Below, piece by piece: positions 11,461 through 21,042 of a DNA stretch of 64,000 bases. The stretch lies in contig NC_081409.1 in NCBI RefSeq assembly GCF_030272615.1, forward strand, positions 243,721,924-243,785,923, in the 5' to 3' direction. The DNA comes from Cryptomeria japonica (lineage: Eukaryota > Streptophyta > Pinopsida > Cupressales > Cupressaceae). The position numbers were made by a program, and so were the translations under genes. The notes beneath the pieces are model-generated. The model worked only from the letters and a program-made list of their open reading frames with translations. It made no database searches and was not told the origin of the DNA. Positions within the stretch are counted from its first letter, which is position 1, and every line of letters starts with the position of its first letter.

Positions 11461-14400
11461 CTAGGATAAGTGCTTTAGAAAATTCATTAGATAGATGGTT
11501 ATCAACATCAACAAATTCATATTCACTATCGAATGAACAGGAGTAACATTTTCATCATGAATAACATTTTCGTCTATATCATCATCAAGATTTATAAAAA
11601 TAGGATCTTTAACTCGCACAGGATCAAGACCATCGTGCATCTTATGTTTAGGAGATTTCGGCTCAATTATCGGCTGAGGAGAAAATGGAATAATACTAGC
11701 TGAAGGTGTTTTTGGGGATTGCAAAGTTTGAGAAGCAGTTGCCTGAGCTCTAAGACGACGCTTTCGTCGGCGTTCACGTGCAGAACGATTTCGTCTAGTC
11801 TTAGTAGGAAGTTGAGAAGATTGAGGAGGAGGAATGTTCTCATCCTTTTCACTTGGGTGTTTAGGTTGTGGTCTCTTAAGTTGAACAATAGGAGAAGAGG
11901 AAGGAGGAGGAACTGCTCCATATAAGGGAGGAATATTTGGTTTAGGAAGGAGACCAAGTCCATCATGACGAGGAGGTATAGGTCTACTTTTAGGAAGCTT
12001 ATTAGATATAGGCATAGTTACATTCATAGGGATGGGTTGGGAATCTTCTTGAGGAAAGACATTAGTTTTATCTTTCAAAGGAAGAACTTCCTTCTCAAGA
12101 ACGATAGGAATGTCAAGTTTGGGTGTTCTAGGTTCACTTAGAGAAAGGATCATATCTTTTTTCCACTTTTGATAAGATTTGAAAAGATGATCACTTCGCG
12201 GAGGAAGAGATTGGAATTGTTTAGGCCAAAAGTAATCAATAGGAATGCTAGAAGTTCTTTCAGCTAGTTTAAAGAGACTATGATTGACAGTAACAACTTC
12301 ACCATTATGGGGAAATTTCAAACACTTGTGAATAGGAGAAGCAATAGCTTTCATGGAAGATAGCCAAGGATCGCCTAGCTTCACACGAAATTGTTCGGAT
12401 GATGGAATAATAGCAAAGTCCACATCAAGGGATTTGTTATGGACCTCAATAGGTAATGTAATAGAACCAATTGCAGGAGAAGAAAATGCATCAAATAATT
12501 TCACAACCACATTTGTTTCATCATAGATCACTTGATTCAATTGCAAAGTAAAAAGAAATTCTTCAGTAATGACATTAACCATACAAGAAGGATCAATAAG
12601 CACTCCACGGCAAGGTGTATTTTTGACTTTTGCGACTATATATAAAGGACCATCAGGTGCCCTGACAGTTTCACTGGAATCAAATGTGATGGAAGGTTCT
12701 TTAGGGATTTTCTGTTGCTCCACAAAGTTAATCACATTCGGAGTCATAGACATGAGATCATCAGGTGAGACAGAGGAATCATTAGTATCAATCGCATTAG
12801 AGGTATGAGAAGGCAATGGATCAGTAAAAATCTGAAGATTTTGGTTTGGGGAAGCTACAGATTTGTTGCCTTTATCATTCACACCAGAAATAGAGATAGT
12901 ATTATTATCAATCAAATCTTGAATTTTACCCTTTAAAGGAAAACATTTTTCAGTGTCATGCCCAGGATGACGATGAAATTGACAAAAAGATTTGTTATCA
13001 AAATAGGGTGAGTTAATCTTTGCAGGATCTATTTGCCTTATAGGAGGGAGAGTAAGCACATTTTGTTCCAATAACTTATTCATAATACTATGCAACGATT
13101 CATTCAAAGGGGTAAACTTTCTTTCTTTCTTGAAAAACTTAGAAATAGGAGGCACACCTGATGCCGCATTCACATTGTTGTTGATGATGTTTTCATTGAA
13201 TTTAATGGACTCTCTGTTCGGTTTAAACTTCCCAAATGGTTGTTGACTACTATCACCCTTATCACTCGGAGCCATAGGATTTGCTTGTTCCATTTGGCTC
13301 ACAGTCAGTTGATAATTGTGAAGAGTTGCGCACAACTGTTGGAAAGAAGTAAACTCAGAAAACAGGAGTTTTTCTCTAATGTCTTTTTGTAAATTAGAAA
13401 TAAAGATTCTTTGAATATCATTGTCAAGCACTGAAAAAGAAATTTGAGCATACAAATGCTTATATCTACCATTGAAATCAGTCACTTTTTCTTCAACACC
13501 TTGTTTGCAATGCATTAAATCAATCAAAGTAACTTTAGGACTTATATTGTTTTGAAATTGTTGAATGAAAGCATTTGCAAGTTGTTCGAAAGAAGTAATA
13601 GAATAGGAAGGCAACGAGCAATACCATTGTAGGGCTTTGTCTCTTAATGTTCTAGTAAACAGTTTTGCAAGCAACCTTTGGTCATAAGCAAAATCGGTAC
13701 ATATTGTTTGAAAGGTCTTAACATGTGTTAGAGGATCACCCTTACCATTATAAAGCTCCAAATGCGGAATTTCAACATGTTTAGGGGGGATAGCTCGAAC
13801 AATGTCAAGAGAAAGTGGGCTCGCAACATCAAATGTGGGCACACTAAACTTAGATTGATTCATAGAGGCAATTTGTTGCTGTAAAGAAGAGACAGTTTGT
13901 GCAAGATTGTTAATGGTCGCTTCAGTCGAAGAGTTCATATTAGACGTGTTAGATTGTGATGGAGGTGTTATGTTATTGAAAGAAGGTAGAGAGTAAGGTG
14001 GTGGGACACTATGATAGTTAGTCATAGGAGATGATTGGAAAGGAGGAACACTACAAGGAGGAATGGAATGATTAAACAAATTGCCCCCTTGTGTCATGTT
14101 CATTTGTGGTGATATAATAGGAACACTTATTGAAGGAATGAATGAAGAATTTGGATTGAATGAAGGAAGAGGGTTGATTGAAGAAGAGGGATTGCCCCCA
14201 TGACTGGTGATCATAGGAGGAATGTCTTGTGTTGAAGTAGTCATTATGTTTGATGTAAAAGTAGGTATACTAGCAATAGGAGTTGTCAAAGGAATAGAAT
14301 GATTGACTTGAGTAGGAGGTTGTGTATAACCTAAGGTTTCGGCACAACTTTTCATCGGCATCACATTCGAATCCACAATGTGTGCAATACCACGCAAAAT

Positions 14401-14718
14401 ATCAATTCCATTCTTATCACTTTGAACCATACATTTTAGACCCTCAATTAATGAAAGAGCTTGACTATCGGGGTATTCTTGAGACATCCATTGTCGAAAA
14501 TCATCAAATTGGTTATCCAATTTTGAGAGTTGTTCTACAGAAACCTCATGAAGAGCTTCTTCATCATTAAGAGGATTAGAGGAATTACCCATGTCCTCGT
14601 TAAAAAGGCCATTCAAATTAGGTTCCATCTCCTCGGTAATTACACCTTGGAAAGACTTAATTCTAAGGCTTTGTCTAACGGGAATAGTGTAAGTAGGACT
14701 TATTGTTGTAAAACTCAT
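11461..14718 (-). CDS. gag: Gag with retropepsin-like domain, element C
   Basis: An intact 1085-residue frame starts at the ATG at 14718 and follows a 1.2-kb leader. The N-terminal third is Pro/Ser/Asn-rich. A Ty3/gypsy-type gag domain (Retrotrans_gag) follows at roughly residues 310-470 (LYNGKGDPLTHVKTF, RDKALQWYCSLP, SFEQLANAFIQQF). A CxxHx4Hx4C-like motif (CQFHRHPGHDTEKC) comes next, typical of Tat-like gag. A retropepsin-like fold lies near residues 690-800, where the usual D-S/T-G is DPS (GVLIDPSCMVNVI), so protease activity is doubtful. The C-terminal part is Pro-rich with a strongly basic stretch (RSARERRRKRRLRA) that could be a nuclear-targeting or RNA-binding segment. No frameshift leads to RT. 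This is the longest undamaged frame in the window, consistent with recent insertion or selection on gag. Functions are from family knowledge. Confidence 0.88.
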   Translation of the reverse strand: MSFTTISPTYTIPVRQSLRIKSFQGVITEEMEPNLNGLFNEDMGNSSNPLNDEEALHEVSVEQLSKLDNQFDDFRQWMSQEYPDSQALSLIEGLKCMVQSDKNGIDILRGIAHIVDSNVMPMKSCAETLGYTQPPTQVNHSIPLTTPIASIPTFTSNIMTTSTQDIPPMITSHGGNPSSSINPLPSFNPNSSFIPSISVPIISPQMNMTQGGNLFNHSIPPCSVPPFQSSPMTNYHSVPPPYSLPSFNNITPPSQSNTSNMNSSTEATINNLAQTVSSLQQQIASMNQSKFSVPTFDVASPLSLDIVRAIPPKHVEIPHLELYNGKGDPLTHVKTFQTICTDFAYDQRLLAKLFTRTLRDKALQWYCSLPSYSITSFEQLANAFIQQFQNNISPKVTLIDLMHCKQGVEEKVTDFNGRYKHLYAQISFSVLDNDIQRIFISNLQKDIREKLLFSEFTSFQQLCATLHNYQLTVSQMEQANPMAPSDKGDSSQQPFGKFKPNRESIKFNENIINNNVNAASGVPPISKFFKKERKFTPLNESLHSIMNKLLEQNVLTLPPIRQIDPAKINSPYFDNKSFCQFHRHPGHDTEKCFPLKGKIQDLIDNNTISISGVNDKGNKSVASPNQNLQIFTDPLPSHTSNAIDTNDSSVSPDDLMSMTPNVINFVEQQKIPKEPSITFDSSETVRAPDGPLYIVAKVKNTPCRGVLIDPSCMVNVITEEFLFTLQLNQVIYDETNVVVKLFDAFSSPAIGSITLPIEVHNKSLDVDFAIIPSSEQFRVKLGDPWLSSMKAIASPIHKCLKFPHNGEVVTVNHSLFKLAERTSSIPIDYFWPKQFQSLPPRSDHLFKSYQKWKKDMILSLSEPRTPKLDIPIVLEKEVLPLKDKTNVFPQEDSQPIPMNVTMPISNKLPKSRPIPPRHDGLGLLPKPNIPPLYGAVPPPSSSPIVQLKRPQPKHPSEKDENIPPPQSSQLPTKTRRNRSARERRRKRRLRAQATASQTLQSPKTPSASIIPFSPQPIIEPKSPKHKMHDGLDPVRVKDPIFINLDDDIDENVIHDENVTPVHSIVNMNLLMLITIYLMNFLKHLS

Positions 14719-15888
14719 GCACTAAAGAGAGAGAGAGAAGATTTTGAATTTTAGAGGTAGCAAATTTCAATAAAATCAGCCAATCTCCTAGATTTAAGCT
14801 GTAAAATGCAATCAGGACAATCTCCCGAAATTTCAGAAAAAATGTCCGGGACCGTGGCGAACGGAGTGCACACGGTCCTCGCAACTTTTTTTGAAATTTT
14901 CAGGGATGAAAGTAATGATGATTTTAAAGCTAATCTGAAAAAATTGAGTGATTTTACGATCTGTAGATAGGCCAAATTAAAGTTGCAATCTCAAAATTGA
15001 ACCCTACCAAGATTGTTGAAAAATGTAAAATTTGAATTTTGAAAAAGAGGGGGAAACTGAAATTTTGAATTTTATGATTTTAGAGGGAATACTGAAAGCA
15101 ATGCAGGCTTTGAAATTTAAAAGTTGACTCAATTTCATGCAAAATTCAAATTTGAAAGCGGAAATCAGAGTTGTTGCAATTAAACACTTAATTTCAGAAG
15201 TCACAAATTGTAAAAATTTGAATAAAACACTGAAATTCTGAATGAACACCAACACACTTTTCAGATTTAGGACTGTAAGAAACACAATTTTGATAGGAAT
15301 TTTAATTTCAATGATTTTTGAATGATTAGAAGCCTTAATCCAAGCAATCACTAGACCAACTTTGACTTTAATTTTGAAAGTGTTAAATTTGATAAAATCA
15401 GCCAAATTTCTGAATTTTAGCAGAAAAATACAGTAAGATCTAGCTCCCGAAATTTCGGAAAAAATGTTGGGGACGATGGCGCTCGGGGTGCACACGGTCC
15501 TCGCAACTTTTTTCCAAATTTTCAAGGATGAAAGATATCGTGATTTTATTGCGGAATCCAAAATTACAGCCGATTTGGAGGTGTTTTGATCAGTCAAATT
15601 ATCAGTCAAAGGTTGAATCAAGAAGGTTTTAAAAATTAGGGTTTTGACACTTAACCACTTAATTTTCAGAATTAAAGCACAAATATGAATTGATAATTTG
15701 CAATAGAAGGGTAGATCTGAAACAAGCATTAACAATTAAACATTTCACAAGTTTAATTACTAAAAAGAAAATTTTAGGGTTTTTTATGCAATCAACCTCT
15801 AAAATTTGCAAAAGATCAAACATGGAAATATAATTAGGAAAGCAAAATTTTTAGATCTAACCATGAGTAATCAAAATGAGGATGTTCA
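14719..15888 (-). other. 5' leader of element C with repeated motif
   Basis: A 1.2-kb untranslated leader. A segment of about 100 bases occurs twice (about 14809-14915 and 15418-15535) with a shared core ending GTGCACACGGTCCTCGCAAC, and a related core sits in both LTRs (9841-9870 and 16274-16303). The copy at 14849-14878 can form an 8-bp stem around a 14-base loop that includes most of the palindrome GTGCAC. The overlapping minus-strand frame at 15004-15735 shows no known domain. Confidence 0.6.
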
Positions 15889-15902
15889 CGTCAGGTTCAC
15901 CA
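15889..15902 (-). other. Primer binding site of element C
   Basis: On the minus strand TGGTGAACCTGACG lies three bases after the 5' LTR. It begins TGG as expected for pairing with a tRNA CCA end. I do not assign the tRNA. Confidence 0.6.
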
Positions 15903-16596
15903 AAATGTAAAGCGGAAAAATTGAACCCTAGTCGTTCTCCCCTCCCCAACTCCAAGGAGAGAGAAGGGAGAGTCACTAGGGTTGATGGTTTTCACTTAGG
16001 AGAGACTTTACATTCAAAAAAGGGGTTGAAACCCACAAGATCCAATCCCACGCAATGCAAGATTGGATTCTATATGAGTTTCAAGGGTTAAGACATCAAG
16101 GATACCCTCTTTTGTAAAGAAATGTAGATAGAAAGATTGAACTAGGAATGCATGAAAAGTAGGAAAGATTCGCTTATAAACAGAAATAGGGATATGGTAT
16201 GAAGCTGCGGACCTGGAATTAGCAGTAAAATGTCGAGACGGTGCTGTTCTGCAAATTTGAGCGAAAGTTGACAGGACGATGGCGCCCGGCGTGCACACGG
16301 TCCTCCGAAAAATCCGCGAAACGAAGGTGGATCTGTTTGTCTCTGCACAAGGATTCCAGATCTTCAATTACAGCCGCGTACCTGCAACATGTGAAGGTGT
16401 AATGTATGTAGTATGTAATGTGTTGTAAGTGATCTCCTCTTCAATGGTTGAATCCTTGTCTTGAATGCAACACTTAGCCTTGAATGGAGACTTAGAATGC
16501 TCAATTGCTTGAATGCTTGAATGTTTGAATGTTTGAATATCGCTTTCGCCTCTTTTCCATCTATGTCCTCCTCCCTTTTTGAGAGAGGAAATGTAG

Positions 16597-16604
16597 TTTA
16601 TATA
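16597..16604 (-). promoter_or_regulatory. Candidate TATA box of element C
   Basis: TATATAAA on the minus strand, identical in both LTRs (other copy 10164-10171), downstream of the GC-rich repeats and about 700 bases before the LTR end in element sense. Confidence 0.6.
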
Positions 16605-16727
16605 CTTGTCAATTAGGGCTGATAGACTGATTTTCCCGACCTTAGGCCGACCAGGAAACATTATTTTCCAATTTGCAAACTTTAAAGACCCGATGCCCAA
16701 AAGAGACCGGGCCCAAAATAGGGCCAG

Positions 16728-16820
16728 GGACCAGGCCGCTGGGCGCCATGGTCCTTGGGGACCAGGACGCTGGGCGCCCTAGTCCTGAAGGACCAGGGCG
16801 CTGGGCGCCATGGTCCCACC
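16728..16820. repeat. Three 31-bp GC-rich repeats (C right LTR)
   Basis: Second copy of the array at 10295-10387, same unit length and order with a few substitutions. Three units are kept in both LTRs. Confidence 0.85.
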
Positions 16821-16987
16821 TCCAGGGACAACGGGGTGCAAGGAGGATCAGGCCAGGGTGCTGAAAAATGCAATTTTTGGTGTCATGAACAAGTTTCGGG
16901 GTCTCCATTCAGGTTCTATGTTGCATCGCCATCGTGAAGACCCAAATGCAGTCGAAATTGCAAGTGTCACAATTTTAGGACACTACA

Positions 16988-17160
16988 CTATCAAGTATAA
17001 TTTTCTGAACGAGAAGGTGGAAGCAAATGAAGTCAAATTGGTTTATGTGAATACTAAAGAGCAGATTGCAGATATCTTCACTAAACCTTTGCCTAAGGAG
17101 TCGTTTGAGTTCTTCCGAGACAGATTGGGAGTTTTTTCCCCTCCAGTAGGAACTCAAGTG
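16988..17160 (+). pseudogene. pol: C-terminal RNase H of element B, displaced by C
   Basis: After the duplicated CTATC the copia RNase H tail resumes (IKYNFLNEKVE, LVYVNTKEQIADIFTKPLP), the usual end of copia pol. It completes the domain cut at 9472. The open frame that appears to start in the C LTR at 16810 is a chance fusion. Past DRLGV the similarity fades into the 3' untranslated region. Confidence 0.9.
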
Positions 17161-17433
17161 ATGTTGATTGGCATCAGTCTGACATGCATTTTCAGAACTA
17201 TCATTCATTCTGGATTGATGTGGTGGAGCTACTACATAGGGGGAGTAGTCAGCTGTGTGGTTCAGAGGTTTTATGACTTTTCTTTGATTTTTATGTTAGA
17301 TTTATGGAATTGATGTCAAAGGGGGAGAGATATCATTTTGGGGAGATTGTTGGATGTCTTCCCTTGGGAGAGGCTTGTTTGGCACTTCTTGGCACTTGGA
17401 TGTTTTTCACATCTAGTGTTGCCATCAATGGCA

Positions 17434-17444
17434 AAGGGGGAGAT
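17434..17444 (+). other. Polypurine tract of element B
   Basis: AAAGGGGGAGA lies directly before the TGTTGG of the 3' LTR. The 270 bases upstream are untranslated and contain a further AAAGGGGGAGA-like run near 17318. Confidence 0.85.
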
Positions 17445-18665
17445 TGTTGGCAATTTGGAGGAATTGATTATGTGTTGCATTGATGTTTGTCATTGGTGTC
17501 AACACTAGTTGTTTTGTTCTCTATTGACTTCTGGTAGAGTGGTTGGATTATCATGTTGATCTAGATATTTGTCTATGGGTTTGGTTAGGTTGTTGGAATT
17601 GGTTTAGATTGGTTATTCATGTGTTCCTGATGAGTATCACATTCAGTTGGTTCAGAATTTGATGATCTAGATGCTATCATATGTTCTGGTAAGCCTTTTG
17701 GTTATCGGTAAGTGTTCTACCGGTAGCGCTTTGATGAAGATCTTTTGGTGAATCCGATAAGTGGTGTTGGTGCAGCTTCTAGAAGGTTATCAGGATGTTG
17801 ATGGTTAATATGTTCGTGTTCCACTTGATCGTGGTGTTTCATATGGCTTATGGCGACCTATTTTGGGTCCGGTGTTATTCTGTTAGGTTATGGACTAGTT
17901 TATGTAACGTGTTGGTTGATGCTCTCGATGCGTCACCGATTGGATTTTTTGTTTGGTTTATGTTGTTTCGGTCTTAGGCCGACTTGGTTTATCATTGGTT
18001 TGCGATATTATGCAGCAAATCTATTGTACTATCTTTTAGGTTGGTGACCTAATTGTTTAGGTCCCGAGTTGGTATAAATATGATGTAAGATCTCTTTGTA
18101 GATCATGGTATGTGGGTTATAGGATTATCTGTGTGTGAATAAAGTTGTAATCATATGCAGAGGTTTTGGTCGATCATAGCTGATGGAATTGGGTTTGTAA
18201 AAGAGGCTTAAGACCTCTAGTATTGAGCTTACCAATACTGTACTCAGGCATAGGAGATGTTATTCTTGGAGTTCATTCATCTTTCTGGATTGTAGTCTGG
18301 ATTTATTTTGTAGTCAATGAGGCTTCTTTTGTGATGAGCAGTGTGCTCTAGGCTATTGGCCTTCCTGCATGTGCAGGCCCCTCTTATTGTAATCACATAC
18401 TTTCTGCAGAAGTATTATCTAATTGTGGGTAGGCTTCCCACCATGGTTTTTCTCTTTACCGGGTTTTCCATGTAAAAATCGTGGTGTTATGTGTTATGGA
18501 TTTTTGGTAATTGTTTTGTGATTTATGTTTATGCTTAATTGTTATATCTGCTATTTCGGTATTTGGTTTATGCATTCCGGTAAAAAATTTTGTGTGCTTA
18601 AAATTTTATAATCTGTTGACAATTGATTCATCCCCCCTCTTAGTTGTTCACCGATTATCCTAACA
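17445..18665 (+). repeat. 3' LTR of element B
   Basis: 1221 bp partner of 4191-5399, ending CCTAACA at 18665. TATA box at 18073-18080 and AATAAA at 18138-18143. Followed by the duplication GAATC. Confidence 0.92.
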
Positions 18666-18670
18666 GAATC

Positions 18671-19010
18671 TCCCTTGTATTCTACTGACATCCACAAAAA
18701 CGAATGAAATGGCTGCCACATATTTGATACTACTCCATCAATCATCATTTAATACAAATGGTTGTCTAAACTCCTTGAATATGTGATGAGCTTTTCCAAA
18801 TTTTTAGTTTTTTAGCTTTTTATTTTTATCTCATTTCTTAATTTCTTATGATTGATGGATTCAAGCGGGAGTTATACCAAATCCTTGATTCCTCAATCAA
18901 AGCTTTCACATAAACACATTGGCCACATGGCAATGCCAAACTAGTTTATCTTTCAAATATGGACAAATGACATTTATTTTCCTTTGAAATCTTCGACACT
19001 TCTAGATAAC
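18671..19010 (-). pseudogene. Remnant of element A beyond the B insertion
   Basis: The first part continues the minus-strand frame of A: the frame ending at 18671 joins that at 4185 once the 5-bp duplication is counted once (residues VEYKGD then SPILRRF). It runs to about 18748 and then fades. No motif identifies which copia domain this is. The remainder to 19010 is AT-rich with no gene, and no second A LTR is visible, so the 5' part of A has been lost. Confidence 0.5.
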
Positions 19011-19028
19011 CATGAATCCCAAATGAAA

Positions 19029-19162
19029 TAATTCTTGGGCTAAGGGGATTCGTTGGCGCCAATGTGTAGGACTCCTCCTCTATTGACATGTAGTTCTTAC
19101 ATCTCTTTTGTTATGAGTGATGCCAAATTTGTCATGTAGCCATGAGAGGCCATTATGCTTAC
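19029..19162. repeat. Dispersed repeat R1, copy b, left half
   Basis: Matches 1011-1150. Interrupted at 19162 by element H and resumes at 31240. It includes TTGGCGCCAATGTG where copy a has TTGGTGCAAATGTG. Confidence 0.7.
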
Positions 19163-19650
19163 CGTGAGATTTTGCCAAGATCTAGAGGCAATGGAAAGCA
19201 CAACTAAGAGAGAACAAAGTAGATGAAAGAAATAAATTGTATTATATCAAGAAAATACTGATCAACTGGATCATTACATATTGTTCAATGTAGATGAGCT
19301 TGCTTATATAGGCAAGGCTATATGGATATGTGAGCACACAAACATGACATGTGGCTCAATAAGAAACAAGGGTAGGTAGGAAATAGGAGTGGTAGGTAGG
19401 AGAAACAATAAAATATTCCACATGAGGTGGATCACCCACCGAAGGTGAAATTATCACTCCACAATAAGTGGATATGATAAAATAGCAACAAGATCAACAC
19501 CATAAAAGGTTGAAATTCTCCTACACACACTATCCCAATGTGGCACAAACACCCAAGTGTCTCATACCCAAACTACTATGAAATGCATTTCCTAAGTAAA
19601 CTTAAGTAAGGTGTAATAATATCCAACATGAATAATTATTTACACCAACA
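19163..19650 (-). repeat. Left LTR of element H (3' LTR in element sense)
   Basis: 488 bp, paired with 30751-31234, several percent diverged by eye. On the minus strand it begins TGTTGGTGTAAATAATT. A TATATAAG string on the minus strand (19303-19310) is shared with the other LTR. Confidence 0.93.
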
Positions 19651-19660
19651 CCCCTCCTTA
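19651..19660 (-). other. Polypurine tract of element H
   Basis: The minus strand reads TAAGGAGGGG directly before the 3' LTR. Confidence 0.8.
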
Positions 19661-20593
19661 AGTGCAAATTAGGGGAATGCACTTAAGTCTAAAATGCAAC
19701 TAAGCAATGCAAGATGGGTCCCGACTACAAGGCCATGTTAGGTACCCATGTACAAACGCAAATTCAATGAAATCTCTCACAAAGTGGGGAAAGAGAGAAA
19801 AACCCAATGGGAAAAAACCCTCCCCCAAAAGAGAGATGAAAACTATACAAGAGAACTCTCATAGAATTATGTGAGGAAAAAAACCCCAAGTGAGGAAAAA
19901 GTCCCCCCCATATGAGAGAAGAAGAGAAGCTAGGAAGCCCCCCCTCAATGTGGAATCTACACCAATGATAGAAGCTTGATGATGTATGAAGAAACTGCTC
20001 AACGAACGTTGAACAATATTCCTCCCCTTAGGAAGAAACAAAACCAAAGGTGTATCCATGAATTCTCCCCAATCATGAAGGGAAGAAGTATCAAAAAAAC
20101 TCATGATGAATGGAATCTCTGAAAAGTGCTCAAGTGTCCCCATGTCAATGCTGAAGGATACCCCTTCCAAAGGTGGTAAACTGTTGCACACTGCTGAAAA
20201 AGGCACTGCAAGATCTAGTGGAGATGGATGTAGAACAATGTCCAAAGACTCACATGTCTCCTATAAACATAAAGAGACCTCCTCCAATTGTTGTACATAA
20301 GTATACATAATCATTTCAATCTCGAAAGAATGACCATGTCGATAATGAACAAGAGGGTGAGAGTGTTCCCTCGTAACAATAAAAAGGGATCATCTTCATC
20401 AAAGAGAAGATGAATATCATCAATAATGTCTCCCAAATCTTCAATGTAGGATTCCACAAACAAACCTGCAATGTCTATCAAGTACTCATCCCATGAATCT
20501 GAAGCTGGAAGACAATGTATATCCTGTTGCATTGAATCACATGAAGACAAAATTGTCGCACTATCCGCATCATCAGGTGCAATAGGTGATGTG
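19661..20593 (-). other. 3' part of element H with acidic ORF tail
   Basis: The frame from 20593 down to 20311 is acidic (SCDSMQQDIHCLPASDSWDE, IEDLGDIIDDIH, FDEDDPF) and is the continuation of the H gag-PR frame on the other side of F: the frames agree when the ATATC duplication is counted once. It has no copia integrase or RT motif. The remaining 650 bp to the polypurine tract looks untranslated; the 19859-20245 frame has no known motif. Confidence 0.55.
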
Positions 20594-20598
20594 ATATC

Positions 20599-21042
20599 TA
20601 TTAGTCTCCCCTGCAATTTTCCCTTTTGAATGTTCATACTTGCGGGTTGCCTTATTTTTCCTTTACTTCCAGTGGGTCTTTGTTCTTCTTCGTACTTGAA
20701 CCATTGAACTCTTTCTAAAAAAGTTCAATAGGTTCAAAGTTCAAAGCGCGTTTTAGGAAAAAGTCATTAGTGGTCTTTGTCTTTGTGAGAGAAAGCGCGC
20801 TTTTGTTTTACGTCTTGAGTTCTGAACCCGTGAATCAAAAGTGGTTCAAGGTTCAAAAGGTCTTTTGTGAGTCGTGGTAATGTATTGTTGTATAACGAGC
20901 GGGTATCCATATGTTTTAAGTTGGTTTCCAACTTTGAACCTTGAACCAAATCTCAAGCGGTTCAAATGGTTCAAGGCTTTTGCCTAATAATCATCATTAT
21001 TGCTTGTTCCCCGTATTGTTGTGTGTCTCTCACTCATTGTTG
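20599..21042 (+). repeat. Truncated left LTR of element F
   Basis: 444 bases collinear with 23359-23802, with roughly 17 substitutions by eye (about 4 percent). The terminal TG has become TA. Similarity stops exactly where RT homology starts, marking a deletion junction at 21042/21043. GGTTCAA-type strings recur throughout. Confidence 0.85.

Larger units (their letters stand above)
9473..16987 (-). mobile_element. Non-autonomous gypsy-type element C (gag and PR-like only)
   Basis: Two LTRs of exactly 1082 bp (9473-10554 and 15906-16987), TGTAAAGCGG...CTACA on the plus strand, are flanked by a perfect 5-bp duplication CTATC (9468-9472 and 16988-16992). The insertion splits the B RNase H, and the C-terminal RNase H resumes right after the duplication. 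A TGG-starting primer site at 15889-15902 and a polypurine tract at 10555-10570 set the element on the minus strand. Its only coding region is the 1085-codon frame 11461-14718. There is no RT, RNase H or integrase, so it would depend on enzymes supplied by another element. LTRs differ by roughly 2 percent by eye, making it one of the younger insertions. Confidence 0.93.
15906..16987 (-). repeat. Right LTR of element C (5' LTR in element sense)
   Basis: 1082 bp partner of 9473-10554. As the 5' LTR of a minus-strand element it holds the promoter that would drive gag, with the 31-bp repeats at 16728-16820 upstream of TATATAAA at 16597-16604. Confidence 0.95.
4191..18665 (+). mobile_element. Ty1/copia retrotransposon B, with element C nested inside
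   Basis: It is bounded by LTRs 4191-5399 and 17445-18665, both beginning TGTTGGCAATTTGGAGG and ending CCTAACA. The flanks carry a 5-bp duplication, GAATT (4186-4190) and GAATC (18666-18670), one mismatch. The internal order is PBS, gag, protease, integrase, RT, RNase H, PPT, which is the copia order. Without C the element would be about 7.0 kb. All pol domains carry stops or shifts. Element D at 41802 belongs to the same family. B sits inside element A. Confidence 0.93.

Noticed and set aside
11461-14718. C gag as a host Pro-rich nuclear protein
   Set aside because: It lies between LTRs with PBS and PPT and contains a gypsy gag domain and a Tat-type zinc motif.
16810-17313. 167-codon frame starting in the C LTR
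   Set aside because: It is a chance fusion of LTR sequence with the resumed B RNase H. The real domain starts at 16988.
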